Source: Acinetobacter sp. ANC 4169
GTDB lineage: Bacteria; Pseudomonadota; Gammaproteobacteria; Pseudomonadales; Moraxellaceae
Assembly (NCBI RefSeq): GCF_002135355.1
Contig: NZ_NEGE01000007.1
Location: 1-64,000 of the forward strand
Direction: 5' to 3'
DNA length: 64,000 nt
Positions 25,999-36,290 of the stretch are shown piece after piece. Below the pieces are notes generated by a model. The model had not been told where the DNA came from. It made no database searches and saw nothing but the letters and a program-made list of their open reading frames with translations. Numbering within the stretch: the stretch's first letter is position 1; each line of letters opens with the position of its first letter. The translations under genes were made by a program, and so were the position numbers.

Positions 25999-27084
25999 TT
26001 AACCGATTCGTTCTTGACGTTTGCTATATTGAATGGAAGCAATGACCGCCCACACAATAAAGGCTACACCAATTAAACCGGTGACCACTTCCGGTATATG
26101 TACACCTGTACCACTGGCCAGCATAATGAAGGCTAAGGCACCAATGGCATAATGCGCGCCGTGCTCAAGGTAAATGTAGGCATCCAAAGTACCTTTTTCC
26201 ACCAGATAAATGGTCATGGAACGCACGAACATCGCACCAATCGCAAGACCGAGCATAATGATGACTACATCCGAAGTAATCGCAAAAGCACCAATTACCC
26301 CATCAAAACTGAACGATGCATCCAGCACTTCCAGATAAATAAAACCGCCAAAACCGGCTTTAATCACGCCTGTTGCAGCGCCACTGGCATCATGACCGAC
26401 CGCATTACCTTGTTCATCAATTTCAGGTTCACCGCCTAACAGGTGGCTCAGTACTTGAACCCCAATGTAGATCACAATCCCCCAGATACCGGCCATAGTT
26501 ACGGCTAGACGTGTGGCTTCTTCTACATTTGCTGCCATAATCAGCAAACCAATTAAAGCCAGGAATACTGACATTGCAGGTACGTTGGCCAGATTAGACA
26601 AACGCGCTTCAAGCCATCTGAACCAGTGGGTATCTTTTTCGCTATCCAGAAAGAAATTCAGAAACACCAGCAACAGGAATGCGCCACCAAAGGCTGCAAT
26701 TTCCGCATGATGAGCCATGAGCTTTTCGGAATAGCTGATTGGATCATTCAGCGCCATTTTCACGACTTCCATCATGCCCATGTCGGCAGTCACGGCAACA
26801 ATCACAATCGGGAAGACTAAACGCATGCCGAATACAGCAATAACAATACCGACGGTTAAGAAAATCATTTTCCAGAAATGATCCCAACCGCGTAGTACCG
26901 AGGCGTTGACCACAGCATTATCGAAAGAAAGTGACACTTCCATGACTGCTAAAATGGCAGTAATGGTGAGCGCCGTGAACATGGTCTTTAAACCTGCTTC
27001 CGGGCCATGCGTAAAGCCCCAGTATGCAGATATAGCCAGACACACGATCGTAAAAATGATTGAGAAACCAAAATGTTTCATCAT
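25999..27084 (-). CDS. DUF475 / TerC-family integral membrane protein
   Basis: A 361-aa membrane protein with about nine hydrophobic segments. Two acidic motifs typical of the TerC/DUF475 group are present: MEVSLSFDNAVVNA in the first half and LEVLDASFSFDGVIGAF in the second, which probably bind metal in an internally duplicated fold. Related proteins act in metal (Mn, tellurite) tolerance or export; the exact role here is unknown. No yybP-ykoY riboswitch is visible upstream. Confidence 0.85.
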   Translation of the reverse strand: MMKHFGFSIIFTIVCLAISAYWGFTHGPEAGLKTMFTALTITAILAVMEVSLSFDNAVVNASVLRGWDHFWKMIFLTVGIVIAVFGMRLVFPIVIVAVTADMGMMEVVKMALNDPISYSEKLMAHHAEIAAFGGAFLLLVFLNFFLDSEKDTHWFRWLEARLSNLANVPAMSVFLALIGLLIMAANVEEATRLAVTMAGIWGIVIYIGVQVLSHLLGGEPEIDEQGNAVGHDASGAATGVIKAGFGGFIYLEVLDASFSFDGVIGAFAITSDVVIIMLGLAIGAMFVRSMTIYLVEKGTLDAYIYLEHGAHYAIGALAFIMLASGTGVHIPEVVTGLIGVAFIVWAVIASIQYSKRQERIG

Positions 27085-27318
27085 GATAGATCGACCTATA
27101 GATATTTATATCGAGTAAATTCAGTAAAACTTAAAAATAGAAGCTTAAGATTTTATGCGCATAATTATGACGGCTTTTTGATATTTATCCAAAGTTCTTC
27201 GTATGATTTTTTTTGGGTACAAATACACTATTTTTTCTGCTGCATATCTTGAGCTGAAAACTCTTGTTATAGTCCCGCTTTCTGTAAATTCTTCTTTTAA
27301 TATCGACAGGATGATGAC

Positions 27319-27990
27319 ATGAGCTTTTCTCAAGATGTATGGCAGCGAAATTTAGCTTTATATCAAAAAACTTTAGGCCTGCCATTTAACCAGCAACTTG
27401 CTCAAGGCACATTGAATAAAGATGTATTCAGCCATTATGTCATTCAGGATGCCCATTATTTACTAGCTTATGGCCGTGCGCTTGCAGTCTGTGCAGCAAA
27501 AGCCTTTACCGCTGAAGATGTAATTCAGTTTGCCGATGCCGCCAAGATTGCCATTGTGGTTGAACGCAGCCTGCATGATGACTTTATGCAGGAATTTGCC
27601 ATCAGCAAAGATGAGTTTAGAACCACGCCACTGACTCTGGCTTGTCATCATTACACTTCATTTTTAACGGCCACGGCTTGGTCAGAAAGCTATCCGGTGG
27701 TACTGGCTTCATTACTGCCGTGTTTCTGGATTTATGCCGAAGTGGGTAAAGCCATTGTCGATCATTCCGTGCCAAATAACCCTTATCAGGCATGGATCGA
27801 TACCTATTCAGGTGAAGAATTTAATCAGGCAGTTCGTAACGTGATTGAGACGGTTGATAGAGTGGCCGCTCGTTGCGATGCAGATACTCTGGAGAAAATG
27901 CATCATGCCTATACTACGGCGGCTAAACTGGAATGGCTGTTCTGGGATAGTGCCTATGATCAACGCCAGTGGTTGGGTTTGGATGAATAG
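27319..27990 (+). CDS. tenA: TenA-family protein (thiaminase II / aminopyrimidine aminohydrolase)
   Basis: A 223-aa all-helical TenA protein. YVIQDAHYLLAYGRAL and the catalytic-Cys block LACHHYTSFL (aligned to the CxxYTS of B. subtilis TenA) are intact, as are PCFWIYAEVGKAI and the C-terminal EWLFWDSAY with the conserved Glu. It recycles aminopyrimidine from degraded thiamine. AGGATGATGAC precedes the ATG. I looked for a TPP riboswitch in the 235 bp upstream and saw none. Confidence 0.88.
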   Translation: MSFSQDVWQRNLALYQKTLGLPFNQQLAQGTLNKDVFSHYVIQDAHYLLAYGRALAVCAAKAFTAEDVIQFADAAKIAIVVERSLHDDFMQEFAISKDEFRTTPLTLACHHYTSFLTATAWSESYPVVLASLLPCFWIYAEVGKAIVDHSVPNNPYQAWIDTYSGEEFNQAVRNVIETVDRVAARCDADTLEKMHHAYTTAAKLEWLFWDSAYDQRQWLGLDE

Positions 27991-28077
27991 ACTTCTGTTA
28001 TAAGTCATTTCTCAATCACTACAAGTTTCTCCTAACACCAAAATAGAAAATAAATTTAGCAAGTATTTGATTCATGA

Positions 28078-28254
28078 GTGTGGCATGGATGCCACACGTT
28101 TCCCATCTCTTGCGCTGCATTTTAAAGCAGTGCTTAAAACTAGCTCAGGATGTCGTGTATGGGAAACAAAAGGTTTTTCTTGAGGACTCAAAATATATTT
28201 TGAGATCCTCATTTTGACCTCTCAAAAGTAGAGGTAATGCCTACGCAAAGGCAT
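28078..28254. repeat. Train of hairpins, possible structured RNA or extragenic repeat
   Basis: Six inverted repeats in 177 bp between tenA and glpM: GTGTGGCA/TGCCACAC (28078-28097, loop TGGA); GTTTCCCAT/ATGGGAAAC (28098-28106 with 28159-28167) enclosing GCGCTGC/GCAGTGC (28112-28133); GAGGA..TCCTC (28182-28210); ACCTC/GAGGT (28217-28235); ATGCCT/AGGCAT (28237-28254). The tail AAAAGTAGAGGTAATGCC resembles the element at 60545-60570. Not coding. The remaining parts of this 377-bp gap are AT-rich and empty. Confidence 0.6.
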
Positions 28255-28367
28255 AAAAATTGAATCAGTTAAATGAGGCAGTGCTGATTTTTAAAAATCT
28301 AATATTGAACGTTTTGTGATTTTTACAAGTTAGCTAATTACTAATCATAAAAATGGATTGTTTGTTT

Positions 28368-28709
28368 TTAATTCTGAAACATCTGCCAGCCATAAATCAG
28401 CCCTGCCGCAGCCACAATCCAGCAAAACGTAGCCACGCCCAAACACGACCACATCGACATCTTGGTTGCCAGTACATAGACCATCAACAAGTAGAAGGCA
28501 TAGGGAATCAAAGACCATAAACCGAATAAGGCAGTTTTCTGTAAAGCTGCCGCACCCTGCTGCTGTGACACAATCACATGGGCAATCAGGGCAAAAGTCG
28601 GAAATAACGGCACCAAGCCTGCAATATAAAAAGCTTTACTCTTGGAAAGTATGGAAATTAGCAGCACTACAACAGCGCCCAAGATACATTTCAAAAATAA
28701 AGACAACAT
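28368..28709 (-). CDS. GlpM family membrane protein
   Basis: A 113-aa protein with four membrane segments, matching GlpM of Pseudomonas as I remember it (LLISILSKSKAFYIAGLVPLFPTFALIAH, then FGLWSLIPYAFYL). The GlpM family is poorly characterised; it was linked to envelope or alginate phenotypes in Pseudomonas. The ATG at 28709 is preferred over a TTG two codons earlier. It follows the DUF1304 gene by about 60 bp on the same strand. Confidence 0.82.
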   Translation of the reverse strand: MLSLFLKCILGAVVVLLISILSKSKAFYIAGLVPLFPTFALIAHVIVSQQQGAAALQKTALFGLWSLIPYAFYLLMVYVLATKMSMWSCLGVATFCWIVAAAGLIYGWQMFQN

Positions 28710-28769
28710 ATGCAAATAGATCCAACAGACAAAGGTTTTATGCCATAAATTCTATGCCAATCTGTCCAT

Positions 28770-29126
28770 TTACAGGACATTTAACGCAATCAATGCAAGC
28801 AAGGCAGGTAGCGCCTGAATATAAATAATCTTTTTACCCACTGTGATGCCACCATAAATGCCTGCAACCAATACACAGCCCAAAAAGAAATTTGCCAATG
28901 CCGCGGCATAGGTTTCAGGTGCAAGCAGCGACCAGATCAGTCCTGCCGCTAAAAAGCCATTATAAAGCCCCTGATTTTGCGCCAGCAGCTTGGTTAGTTT
29001 TGCCTTTTCTAGGGTATTGCCAAAGGCTTTCATGCCTAGCGGCTTATCCCAAAGAAACATTTCCAGAATTAAAAAATAAAGATGTAATAGCGCAATCAAG
29101 GCAATCAAAACTTTTGTAATAATCAT
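28770..29126 (-). CDS. DUF1304 membrane protein
   Basis: A 118-aa protein with four hydrophobic segments and the DUF1304 features LHLYFLILEMFLWDKPLGMKAFG and LAQNQGLYNGFLAAGLIW. Function unknown. Probably co-transcribed with glpM. The start is separated from uvrA by a 244-bp divergent region in which I found no recognisable operator. Confidence 0.85.
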   Translation of the reverse strand: MIITKVLIALIALLHLYFLILEMFLWDKPLGMKAFGNTLEKAKLTKLLAQNQGLYNGFLAAGLIWSLLAPETYAAALANFFLGCVLVAGIYGGITVGKKIIYIQALPALLALIALNVL

Positions 29127-29370
29127 GAGATTTCCATTTTTTATTCTTTACAGGGTATTTTACATTTTAACGATGAATCGGTCGAAATACTGAATTTCAA
29201 TATCTAAATGTATGACTTACAGGTACAGAGAAGAGCCATTCCCATGCATTCAGTTTAAATCCTTAAACAATCCGTCACAGTCTGACGTTTTATTTTTATT
29301 AAATACAGCTTGAACATTTTTCATGCGCTATCATATATAAGTTTTTTGATGAATTTTCTAGGATCATTGC

Positions 29371-32202
29371 ATGAGCCAAAGTCACATCCGTATTCGAGGT
29401 GCACGTACCCATAACTTAAAAAATGTGTCTCTCGATATTCCACGCGACAAGTTTGTGGTGATTACGGGGCTTTCGGGTTCAGGTAAATCATCCCTTGCCT
29501 TTGATACCTTATATGCCGAAGGTCAGCGCCGTTATGTGGAATCACTTTCTGCCTATGCACGCCAGTTCCTTTCGCAAATGGAAAAACCTGAAGTCGACTC
29601 GATTGAAGGTTTAAGTCCCGCGATTGCCATCGAGCAGAAATCGACCAGCCATAACCCGCGTTCAACTGTGGGAACAATCACGGAAATTTACGACTATTTA
29701 CGTCTGCTGTATGCACGTGTGGGTACGCCCTATTGCCCTGAGCATGATTTACCCATGGTGGCACAAACCGTATCGGAAATGGTGGATGCGGTTAAAAGTC
29801 TGGAAGAAGGTACCGCTTTAATGCTACTTGCGCCAGTGGTGCGTGAGCGTAAAGGCGAATACAGCAACCTGTTTGAACAGCTGCAAAGTCAGGGTTTTGT
29901 GCGTGCCCGTGTCGATGGCGAAATTATTGAAATTGATACGCCGCCCGAACTGGACAAAAAGAAAAAGCACACCATTGAAGTGGTGGTTGACCGCTTTAAA
30001 GTCCGTGATGACTTGGGCAATCGCATCGCTGAATCATTCGAAACCGCGCTGCGTTTAGGCGGCGATATTGCCATTTTGGCCTGGATGAAGGGCGAGCAAC
30101 CTGAACGGGTATTCTCAGCCAAGCACTCCTGCCCTGAATGTGACCGTGCCGTAGCGGAACTGGAACCACGTTTATTTTCATTCAACAACCCTTTCGGTGC
30201 CTGCCCGGTCTGTGATGGCTTGGGAACCCGTAGCCATTTCAGCGCCGACAAACTGATTCCGAATACTGACGTTTCGATTAGCCAGGGTGCAATTCGTGGC
30301 TGGGACAGACAGCGTCCTTATTACTACAGCATGATTGAAAAAGTCGCGGCACATTTTGGTTTTTCTTTAGATACGCCATGGCATGAACTGGATGCCGATA
30401 CCAAAAAGAAATTTCTTTACGGTACAGGCAAAGAAAAAGTCGACTTAAGTTATGTCGATGAACGCGGTCGCAAACACAATCGTGTGCAACCTTTTGAAGG
30501 CATTTTGCCGCATCTGGAACGTCGCTATCGTGAAACAGAAAGTAACTATGTCCGTGATGATTTGGCCCAGTATCTTTCCAATGCCGCCTGTGATGCCTGT
30601 GGCGGTTCACGACTGAATGAAATTTCCCGCAATGTCCGGGTTAAAGACAAGACCATCGCCCAGATTACAAAAATGTCGATTGGGGATGCCGAAAGCTATT
30701 ATCAGGATTTAAACCTTGAAGGTGCCAAAGGTGAAATTGCCGACAAGATTTTTAAGGAAATCCGGGAACGTCTGCACTTCCTTGTTTCAGTGGGTTTGAA
30801 CTACTTAAGCCTTTCGCGTTCTGCCGAAACCTTGTCAGGTGGTGAAGCACAGCGTATCCGTCTGGCTTCACAAATTGGTGCCGGTCTGATGGGCGTAATG
30901 TATGTACTGGATGAGCCTTCAATTGGTTTGCATCAACGCGATAATGACCGCCTGCTGGAAACGTTAGTTCGCTTACGCGACTTAGGCAATACCGTACTTG
31001 TGGTTGAGCATGATGAAGATGCGATTCGTGCTGCTGACCATATTATTGATATTGGTCCGGGTGCAGGCGTGCATGGTGGATATGTGATTGCCGAAGGGAC
31101 TTATGACGAGCTGGCGGCCAATGAAAATTCGCTAACGGGTCAATATCTGTCAGGAAAACTCAAAATTGAAGTTCCAAAAAAACGTGTTGAGCCACCCAAA
31201 CCAGAAGAGCAAATCAAGCTGATGGGTGCTGCTGGCCATAACTTACAGAATGTCGATTTAACCATTCCTTTAGGGGTAATGACCTGTGTGACCGGGGTTT
31301 CAGGTTCAGGTAAATCGACACTGATTAACCGTACCCTGTTACCGCTGGCCGCAACGCAATTGAACGGTGCAACCACCCTCACCGCAGAAAAGTTTGATTC
31401 GATTGATGGTTTGCAATTTCTCGATAAAGTCGTGGATATTGACCAAAGCCCGATTGGACGTACCCCACGTTCCAACCCTGCGACCTATACCGGACTGTTT
31501 ACCCCGATTCGTGAATTATTCGCGCAAACACCCGAAGCTAAAGCCCGTGGTTATGCCGCAGGTCGTTTCTCGTTTAACGTGAAAGGCGGTCGCTGTGAAG
31601 CCTGTGAAGGTGATGGCATGATCAAGGTGGCTATGCATTTCTTGCCGGATATGTATGTGCCGTGTGATGCCTGTCATGGCAAGCGTTATAACCGCGAAAC
31701 TTTGGAAGTCGGCTATAAAGGCAAAAACATTTCTGACGTGTTAGAGATGACCGTTGAAGATGCCATGCATTTCTTTGATGCCATTCCGGTGATTCATCGC
31801 CGTTTGGAAACCTTGACTCAAGTTGGCTTGGGTTATATCCGTTTAGGTCAGTCAGCGACCACCCTTTCAGGTGGTGAAGCGCAACGTGTGAAACTGGCGC
31901 GTGAACTGGCAAAACGGGATACAGGTAAAACCTTGTATGTATTGGATGAACCGACTACGGGTCTGCATTTCCATGACATTGCCAAGTTGCTGGATATTCT
32001 GCATCAGCTTCGTGATAAGGGTAATACGATTGTGGTGATTGAGCATAATCTGGATGTGATTAAAACGGCCGACTGGGTGATTGACCTAGGTCCTGAAGGC
32101 GGTGCCGGTGGTGGTCAGATTATTGCTGAAGGTACACCTGAAGAAGTGGTGAAATCTAAGGTTTCACATACTGCGAAGTTCTTGAAGCCGTTGTTGAAAT
32201 AA
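29371..32202 (+). CDS. uvrA: Excinuclease ABC subunit A
   Basis: 943 aa, normal length. It finds DNA lesions in nucleotide excision repair with UvrB. First Walker [17 protein letters not shown] (about residue 32) and second [14 protein letters not shown] (about residue 642). Both zinc modules are present: CPEC..CPVC (about residues 253-281) and CEAC..CDAC (about residues 738-766). Both ABC signatures [12 protein letters not shown] and [12 protein letters not shown] are intact. I saw no LexA box, as expected for Acinetobacter, which lacks a standard LexA. Confidence 0.98.
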   Translation: MSQSHIRIRGARTHNLKNVSLDIPRDKFVVITGLSGSGKSSLAFDTLYAEGQRRYVESLSAYARQFLSQMEKPEVDSIEGLSPAIAIEQKSTSHNPRSTVGTITEIYDYLRLLYARVGTPYCPEHDLPMVAQTVSEMVDAVKSLEEGTALMLLAPVVRERKGEYSNLFEQLQSQGFVRARVDGEIIEIDTPPELDKKKKHTIEVVVDRFKVRDDLGNRIAESFETALRLGGDIAILAWMKGEQPERVFSAKHSCPECDRAVAELEPRLFSFNNPFGACPVCDGLGTRSHFSADKLIPNTDVSISQGAIRGWDRQRPYYYSMIEKVAAHFGFSLDTPWHELDADTKKKFLYGTGKEKVDLSYVDERGRKHNRVQPFEGILPHLERRYRETESNYVRDDLAQYLSNAACDACGGSRLNEISRNVRVKDKTIAQITKMSIGDAESYYQDLNLEGAKGEIADKIFKEIRERLHFLVSVGLNYLSLSRSAETLSGGEAQRIRLASQIGAGLMGVMYVLDEPSIGLHQRDNDRLLETLVRLRDLGNTVLVVEHDEDAIRAADHIIDIGPGAGVHGGYVIAEGTYDELAANENSLTGQYLSGKLKIEVPKKRVEPPKPEEQIKLMGAAGHNLQNVDLTIPLGVMTCVTGVSGSGKSTLINRTLLPLAATQLNGATTLTAEKFDSIDGLQFLDKVVDIDQSPIGRTPRSNPATYTGLFTPIRELFAQTPEAKARGYAAGRFSFNVKGGRCEACEGDGMIKVAMHFLPDMYVPCDACHGKRYNRETLEVGYKGKNISDVLEMTVEDAMHFFDAIPVIHRRLETLTQVGLGYIRLGQSATTLSGGEAQRVKLARELAKRDTGKTLYVLDEPTTGLHFHDIAKLLDILHQLRDKGNTIVVIEHNLDVIKTADWVIDLGPEGGAGGGQIIAEGTPEEVVKSKVSHTAKFLKPLLK

Positions 32203-32216
32203 AACTCAATGTTCAG

Positions 32217-32262
32217 TTAAGAGTATGTTAAATTAATAATTTCATTTTAATCATACTCTTAA
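32217..32262. promoter_or_regulatory. Inverted repeat overlapping the dgt start codon
   Basis: TTAAGAGTATG (32217-32227) and CATACTCTTAA (32252-32262) are perfect 11-bp arms 24 bp apart. The right arm ends at the A of the dgt ATG, and no ribosome binding site is seen before it. Transcribed, the hairpin would hide the start; as DNA it could be an operator. Confidence 0.55.
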
Positions 32263-33656
32263 TGAACACAGAAATTAAATCATCAGTTTGGGAAGAACGT
32301 TTAAGCTATCAAGAAAATTTCCCAAAACCAGATAGTGGTTTTGCTTCACCTTACTCTCAAGATAGAGCTAGAATTATTCATAGTGCTTCCTTCCGTCGTT
32401 TACAGGCTAAAACTCAAGTCTTAGGTCTAGGTGATAGTGACTTTTATAGAACACGTTTAACTCATTCAATGGAAGTAGCTCAAATTGGTTCTGGTATTTG
32501 TGAAAGACTTAGAAATAAATATGAAGGACAAATGTTTGAAGAATGGATTCCTTCTTTACATTTAATTGAGGCAATCTGTCTAGCACACGATATTGGGCAT
32601 CCTGCCTTTGGACATGGTGGTGAAATTGCTCTCAATTATTGCATGCAAAATCATGGTGGCTTTGAAGGAAATGGACAAACTTTAAGAATTGTTTCTAGAT
32701 TAGGTGAGTTCGATTCGAAACATGGTCTAAATTTAACTAGAAGAACAATCTTGGGACTTATTAAATATCCAGCAATATATGAAGATGTGACCAATAACAA
32801 TTTTAAAAAAATTCAAGAAAAAACAATAAAACTCAACTTAGATTGTTATAAGCCACCCAAATGTATCCATAAAGAAGAATCAAAAATTCTAAAATGGGCA
32901 TTAGAACCATTTTCTGAAAAAGATAAGACTTTATATCAGTCAATTAAAAAATGTGATATTCAACTTAAAGAAGATTTAAGTAATCAGGCTGATATCAAAC
33001 ACTATAAAACACTTTATAAGTCATTCGATACATCAATTATGGAATTAGCTGATGATATTGCTTATGGCATACATGATTTAGAAGATGCTATTGCTTTAAA
33101 TTTAATCACTAAAGATTTATGGACTGATCCCAAGAAGGGAGTTCACAATATTCTTGTGCAAAATTTAGATACAAATGCTTTAAAAGTACTTAAGTTAGAT
33201 TCTGCTGAAAAATTAAGTGACTTACTTTTTGCAGGCGATAAAAATTCAAGGAAACATGCTATTAGTAAACTTGTAAGATTACTGGTACAAAATATCTCAA
33301 TTCATGAAAATCATAATTTTGAACATCCTCTTTTAAGTTATCAAGCACAATTGCCCGAGAATATAGAAGTAATATTAAAAGCATTAAAAAACTTTGTTTT
33401 TAATATTGTTGTTAAATCTCCAGAAGTTCAGTTACTTGAATATAAAGGTCAAAAAATTGTCTTAGAATTATTTGAAGTTTTATACGCAAATCCAGAAAGA
33501 TTACTACCAAAGAATACTTATGAAGTATTCAAAAACTCGTCCAATCCTTGTCGAGATTTATGCGATTTCATATCCGGTATGACCGATAATTATGCAACAA
33601 AAATGTATCAGAAACTTTTTATGCCTTCTATGGGATCTATTTTTGATAAATTGTAA
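32262..33656 (+). CDS. dgt: dGTPase (dNTP triphosphohydrolase)
   Basis: A 464-aa HD-domain enzyme of the Dgt/SAMHD1-like group that cleaves dNTPs to nucleosides and triphosphate. Dgt landmarks: RIIHSASFRRLQAKTQVLG, THSMEVAQIG (H68), CLAHDIGHPAFGHGGE (H109-D110) and MELADDIAYGIHDLEDAI for the last metal ligand. The gene is clearly AT-richer than its neighbours, with AAA/TTA/ATT-heavy codons, and has no visible ribosome binding site. This suggests it was acquired from elsewhere. dNTP hydrolysis can protect against phage, but a housekeeping role is equally possible. Confidence 0.9.
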   Translation: MNTEIKSSVWEERLSYQENFPKPDSGFASPYSQDRARIIHSASFRRLQAKTQVLGLGDSDFYRTRLTHSMEVAQIGSGICERLRNKYEGQMFEEWIPSLHLIEAICLAHDIGHPAFGHGGEIALNYCMQNHGGFEGNGQTLRIVSRLGEFDSKHGLNLTRRTILGLIKYPAIYEDVTNNNFKKIQEKTIKLNLDCYKPPKCIHKEESKILKWALEPFSEKDKTLYQSIKKCDIQLKEDLSNQADIKHYKTLYKSFDTSIMELADDIAYGIHDLEDAIALNLITKDLWTDPKKGVHNILVQNLDTNALKVLKLDSAEKLSDLLFAGDKNSRKHAISKLVRLLVQNISIHENHNFEHPLLSYQAQLPENIEVILKALKNFVFNIVVKSPEVQLLEYKGQKIVLELFEVLYANPERLLPKNTYEVFKNSSNPCRDLCDFISGMTDNYATKMYQKLFMPSMGSIFDKL

Positions 33657-33678
33657 GTTAGAAATACCAACTAGAAGA

Positions 33679-33709
33679 ATACTCATTATATTTAAAATAT
33701 AATGAGTAT
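33679..33709. terminator. AT-rich hairpin after dgt
   Basis: Near-perfect stem ATACTCATTATATT / AATATAATGAGTAT between the convergent dgt and diguanylate cyclase genes. The T tract is short, so terminator activity is likely but not certain. Confidence 0.55.
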
Positions 33710-33716
33710 TTAAACA

Positions 33717-35420
33717 TCACCCCGCCACTTTATTCTTGCCATTTTCTTTGGCCTGAAACAAAGACTTATCGGCTTTTTCCAGTAATGCCATCCAGGATGC
33801 TGCCCCTACCGCAACGCCAGCACTGACAGAAACATGAATATTCTGGTTCAGTTCAGCGATATACAGTTCAGAACCGCCAATCTCTTTAAGAATTTTATTT
33901 GCAACACCCCAAGCCTCATCAAAAGTAGTTTGCTCAATTAAAACCAAAAATTCATCACCACCATAACGTACAATTAAATCTGAAGTTCTAACATTAAATT
34001 GCAATTTTTCTGCAATCAGCTTAATCACCTCGTCACCCACAATATGCCCAAAAGTATCATTCACATGCTTAAAGTCATCTACATCGAAAATGATTAGGCC
34101 GGTTTGTTTCAATTGATTCGGCTTATTTTCCAGATAACGGATATATTCATCTAAAGCTAAACGGTTAGATACACCCGTCAAATTATCCGTATTGGCAATA
34201 TTTCTGAGCTGAAATTCCAGCGCATCCCGCTGCTGTAGCACGCGCTTTAATTCTTTAAGGGCATTCAATAAGCTGACTGGCTCTGCAGATAATGGTTCCC
34301 GTTCGGTCTCTATAACCTGATGCTGGGCCAGCCGAAGAATGGTATTTCTGGCTTTAATTAAAGGTATAAAAACATGATTGCGCGCATGGATCATGGTAAA
34401 AATAACCGTTACCAGACAAATCAGCGCCACCAATAAAATTAAAATCAATTTTTGCTGGGCTTGTTTCTTCTGGGTTTGAGCCACCGTAACACTGTAATCC
34501 AGAATATAGCGTTGTAGATCGACCACTGTTACAAATTTATCAACCATTGCCTCGGTGAGTTGCGTACCGGTCAATGAATAGGCCTGATTGTGTATACTTT
34601 CATTCATCAGGCGAGCAACGATTGGAATGCCTTGGTCTAAAAATTGTGTTTTTACTTGCTGATGCAAAGCTAGATATTCTGGAGTTTTATCCTGTTCGGG
34701 CTGTATGGTATTCACTAAAGCCCATAAATAATGGGCCTGATGTTGTGTCTGTAACGACCGCGCCAAGTTATCTTCAGGGATTTGTTCATTAAAAGTCACT
34801 GCTGCCATAATATTCGATGCAGTTCGACCCGCCTGATCGCGCAAATCAGCCAAAATTAAAATCAGTGTATAGTAGTCCGAAACTGAAGTTCCTTTAGCTT
34901 CAGAATGTACCAATACATTTTCTATAATTCCCTTACAGCTGTCCCACGCCTTAAACATGTGCTGAATCGCCTGATCCAGCTGCCTTGCACTCCGTTCAGA
35001 TCGAGGCAAGGCACCATAAGCATCGACCGCATTACGACCTTGTGCCAGAGCTGCTTTTAACTGGGAAGATAATGCCTGCGCCTGACCAGTAAAGCCCGCG
35101 GCAGCTAAAATTGCACGGGTTTGCTCAATCTGCAAATCAACTTCTTTTCGATAGATCTTTAATTCTTTTAAATTTGCTTCAAGTTCATCGACATTACTCG
35201 ACATCACCTTATTGGCCGGTGCCCGTTCCCGGGAAACCTTATTGGCTAAATCTGCCACCGCACGAAGCGCAGAAATTTCAGTTAAAGCCTGGTCCGCTTT
35301 TTGATAGCTGTGATAACTACTGACAATTAAAGGAACAGATAAAAATAGAAGAGACAGGATGATAATCATCATTGACCAGAACAGTCGCTGGCTGATATGT
35401 TCCGAGCGTAATTTATACAT
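33717..35420 (-). CDS. Membrane diguanylate cyclase (GGDEF)
   Basis: A 567-aa protein. TM1 lies at about residues 13-33, a helical periplasmic sensor at about 35-320, and TM2 at about 322-345; a short HAMP-like linker and the GGDEF domain follow to the end. The active site YGGDEF (487-491) is intact, and the inhibitory I-site RTSD lies exactly five residues before it (478-481), so product feedback is expected. It makes c-di-GMP. No EAL domain. The signal it senses is unknown. Confidence 0.92.
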   Translation of the reverse strand: MYKLRSEHISQRLFWSMMIIILSLLFLSVPLIVSSYHSYQKADQALTEISALRAVADLANKVSRERAPANKVMSSNVDELEANLKELKIYRKEVDLQIEQTRAILAAAGFTGQAQALSSQLKAALAQGRNAVDAYGALPRSERSARQLDQAIQHMFKAWDSCKGIIENVLVHSEAKGTSVSDYYTLILILADLRDQAGRTASNIMAAVTFNEQIPEDNLARSLQTQHQAHYLWALVNTIQPEQDKTPEYLALHQQVKTQFLDQGIPIVARLMNESIHNQAYSLTGTQLTEAMVDKFVTVVDLQRYILDYSVTVAQTQKKQAQQKLILILLVALICLVTVIFTMIHARNHVFIPLIKARNTILRLAQHQVIETEREPLSAEPVSLLNALKELKRVLQQRDALEFQLRNIANTDNLTGVSNRLALDEYIRYLENKPNQLKQTGLIIFDVDDFKHVNDTFGHIVGDEVIKLIAEKLQFNVRTSDLIVRYGGDEFLVLIEQTTFDEAWGVANKILKEIGGSELYIAELNQNIHVSVSAGVAVGAASWMALLEKADKSLFQAKENGKNKVAG

Positions 35421-35893
35421 AAATTACTGACACCCCAGACAAACCAAATATCCCATCATCGTGACAATCATATTTAAATTATAAATAGATATTTTACATG
35501 ATTATTACGCAAAATAAGTTAAAATTTAATCAATTTTTTTTAATATTCTCGTCTTATCAAACATTTATCCCATTTTCTTTATCATGTTAAAAATGACGCC
35601 CATTCTTAAATTTAGATTTAAGACACAGCCTATACCTACATGGCTGCAGCTAAAGCCCCATGCTTTTCACCATGGCAATTGAAAACTTCGTAAATGGTAA
35701 ATTGCAGCAGCATAATTATGCCACTCCAGTAAAATAATCCTGATTAATTTCAAAAATTTCGATCCAATAATGAAGTCTTGTTTCTAATAAATCCCACAAA
35801 TTTATGTTGATAAATTACCTACCAACTTAAATATTATTCCAAATGAGATAAGAAAATATTTACACATGCTACAAATAGGTGCATAATGCACCG

Positions 35894-35990
35894 CATTAGG
35901 GCAAATTAAATATATTCCTCAGCAGATTTTTTAATTTTCCCGAAGATTTTGGCGAAAAACCCCAGTTTTCTTTGAAAATTGGGGTTTTTT
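35894..35990 (+). ncRNA. Candidate small RNA (plus strand)
   Basis: Promoter TTTACA (35859-35864), 17-bp spacer, CATAAT (35882-35887). About 100 nt downstream is a strong terminator, AACCCCAGTTTTC / AAAATTGGGGTT with TTTG loop and T tract (35955-35990). No open frame with a ribosome binding site lies between. The start is estimated. Confidence 0.45.
35955..35990 (+). terminator. Orphan Rho-independent terminator
   Basis: Stem CCCCAGTTTTC / AAAATTGGGG, loop TTTG, then TTTTTT. More than 500 bp from any annotated gene end, so it must serve an unannotated transcript. Confidence 0.75.
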
Positions 35991-36187
35991 ATGGGTGAAG
36001 CTTAATAAACACTCTAAAAATAACCATGTTTTTGCACCATATTTGTGCATGAAAATTTTATCTATGATGGGCTTTTAAAAATTACGATCTCATGGCTAAA
36101 AATAAACTTTAGCTATCGTTTATTATTTTCCATTTCAATTACTGGTTTTGTTTGATCTCAAAAGCCACTGAAATATTTTTTTTAAAC

Positions 36188-36290
36188 AAAAAAAAACCCA
36201 ACCTTGGGGAAAGTTGGGCATATAAAAACAAAAACTTGTTTATGGAGAATCAGATCATCATCACATTATTTCAATGTAGTATGAATTGAT
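36188..36290 (-). ncRNA. Candidate small RNA (minus strand)
   Basis: Read on the minus strand: promoter TTTACT (36325-36320), 17-bp spacer, CATAAT (36302-36297). About 100 nt later the stem CCCAACTT / AAGGTTGGG is followed by nine T (36188-36218). It converges with the plus-strand candidate and points away from the porin gene. No coding frame with a ribosome binding site. Confidence 0.45.

Noticed and set aside
27085-27318. TPP riboswitch before tenA
   Set aside because: The CTGAGA core and the paired thi-box elements are absent.
29127-29370. LexA/SOS box before uvrA
   Set aside because: No CTGT-N8-ACAG match was seen, and Acinetobacter has no standard LexA.
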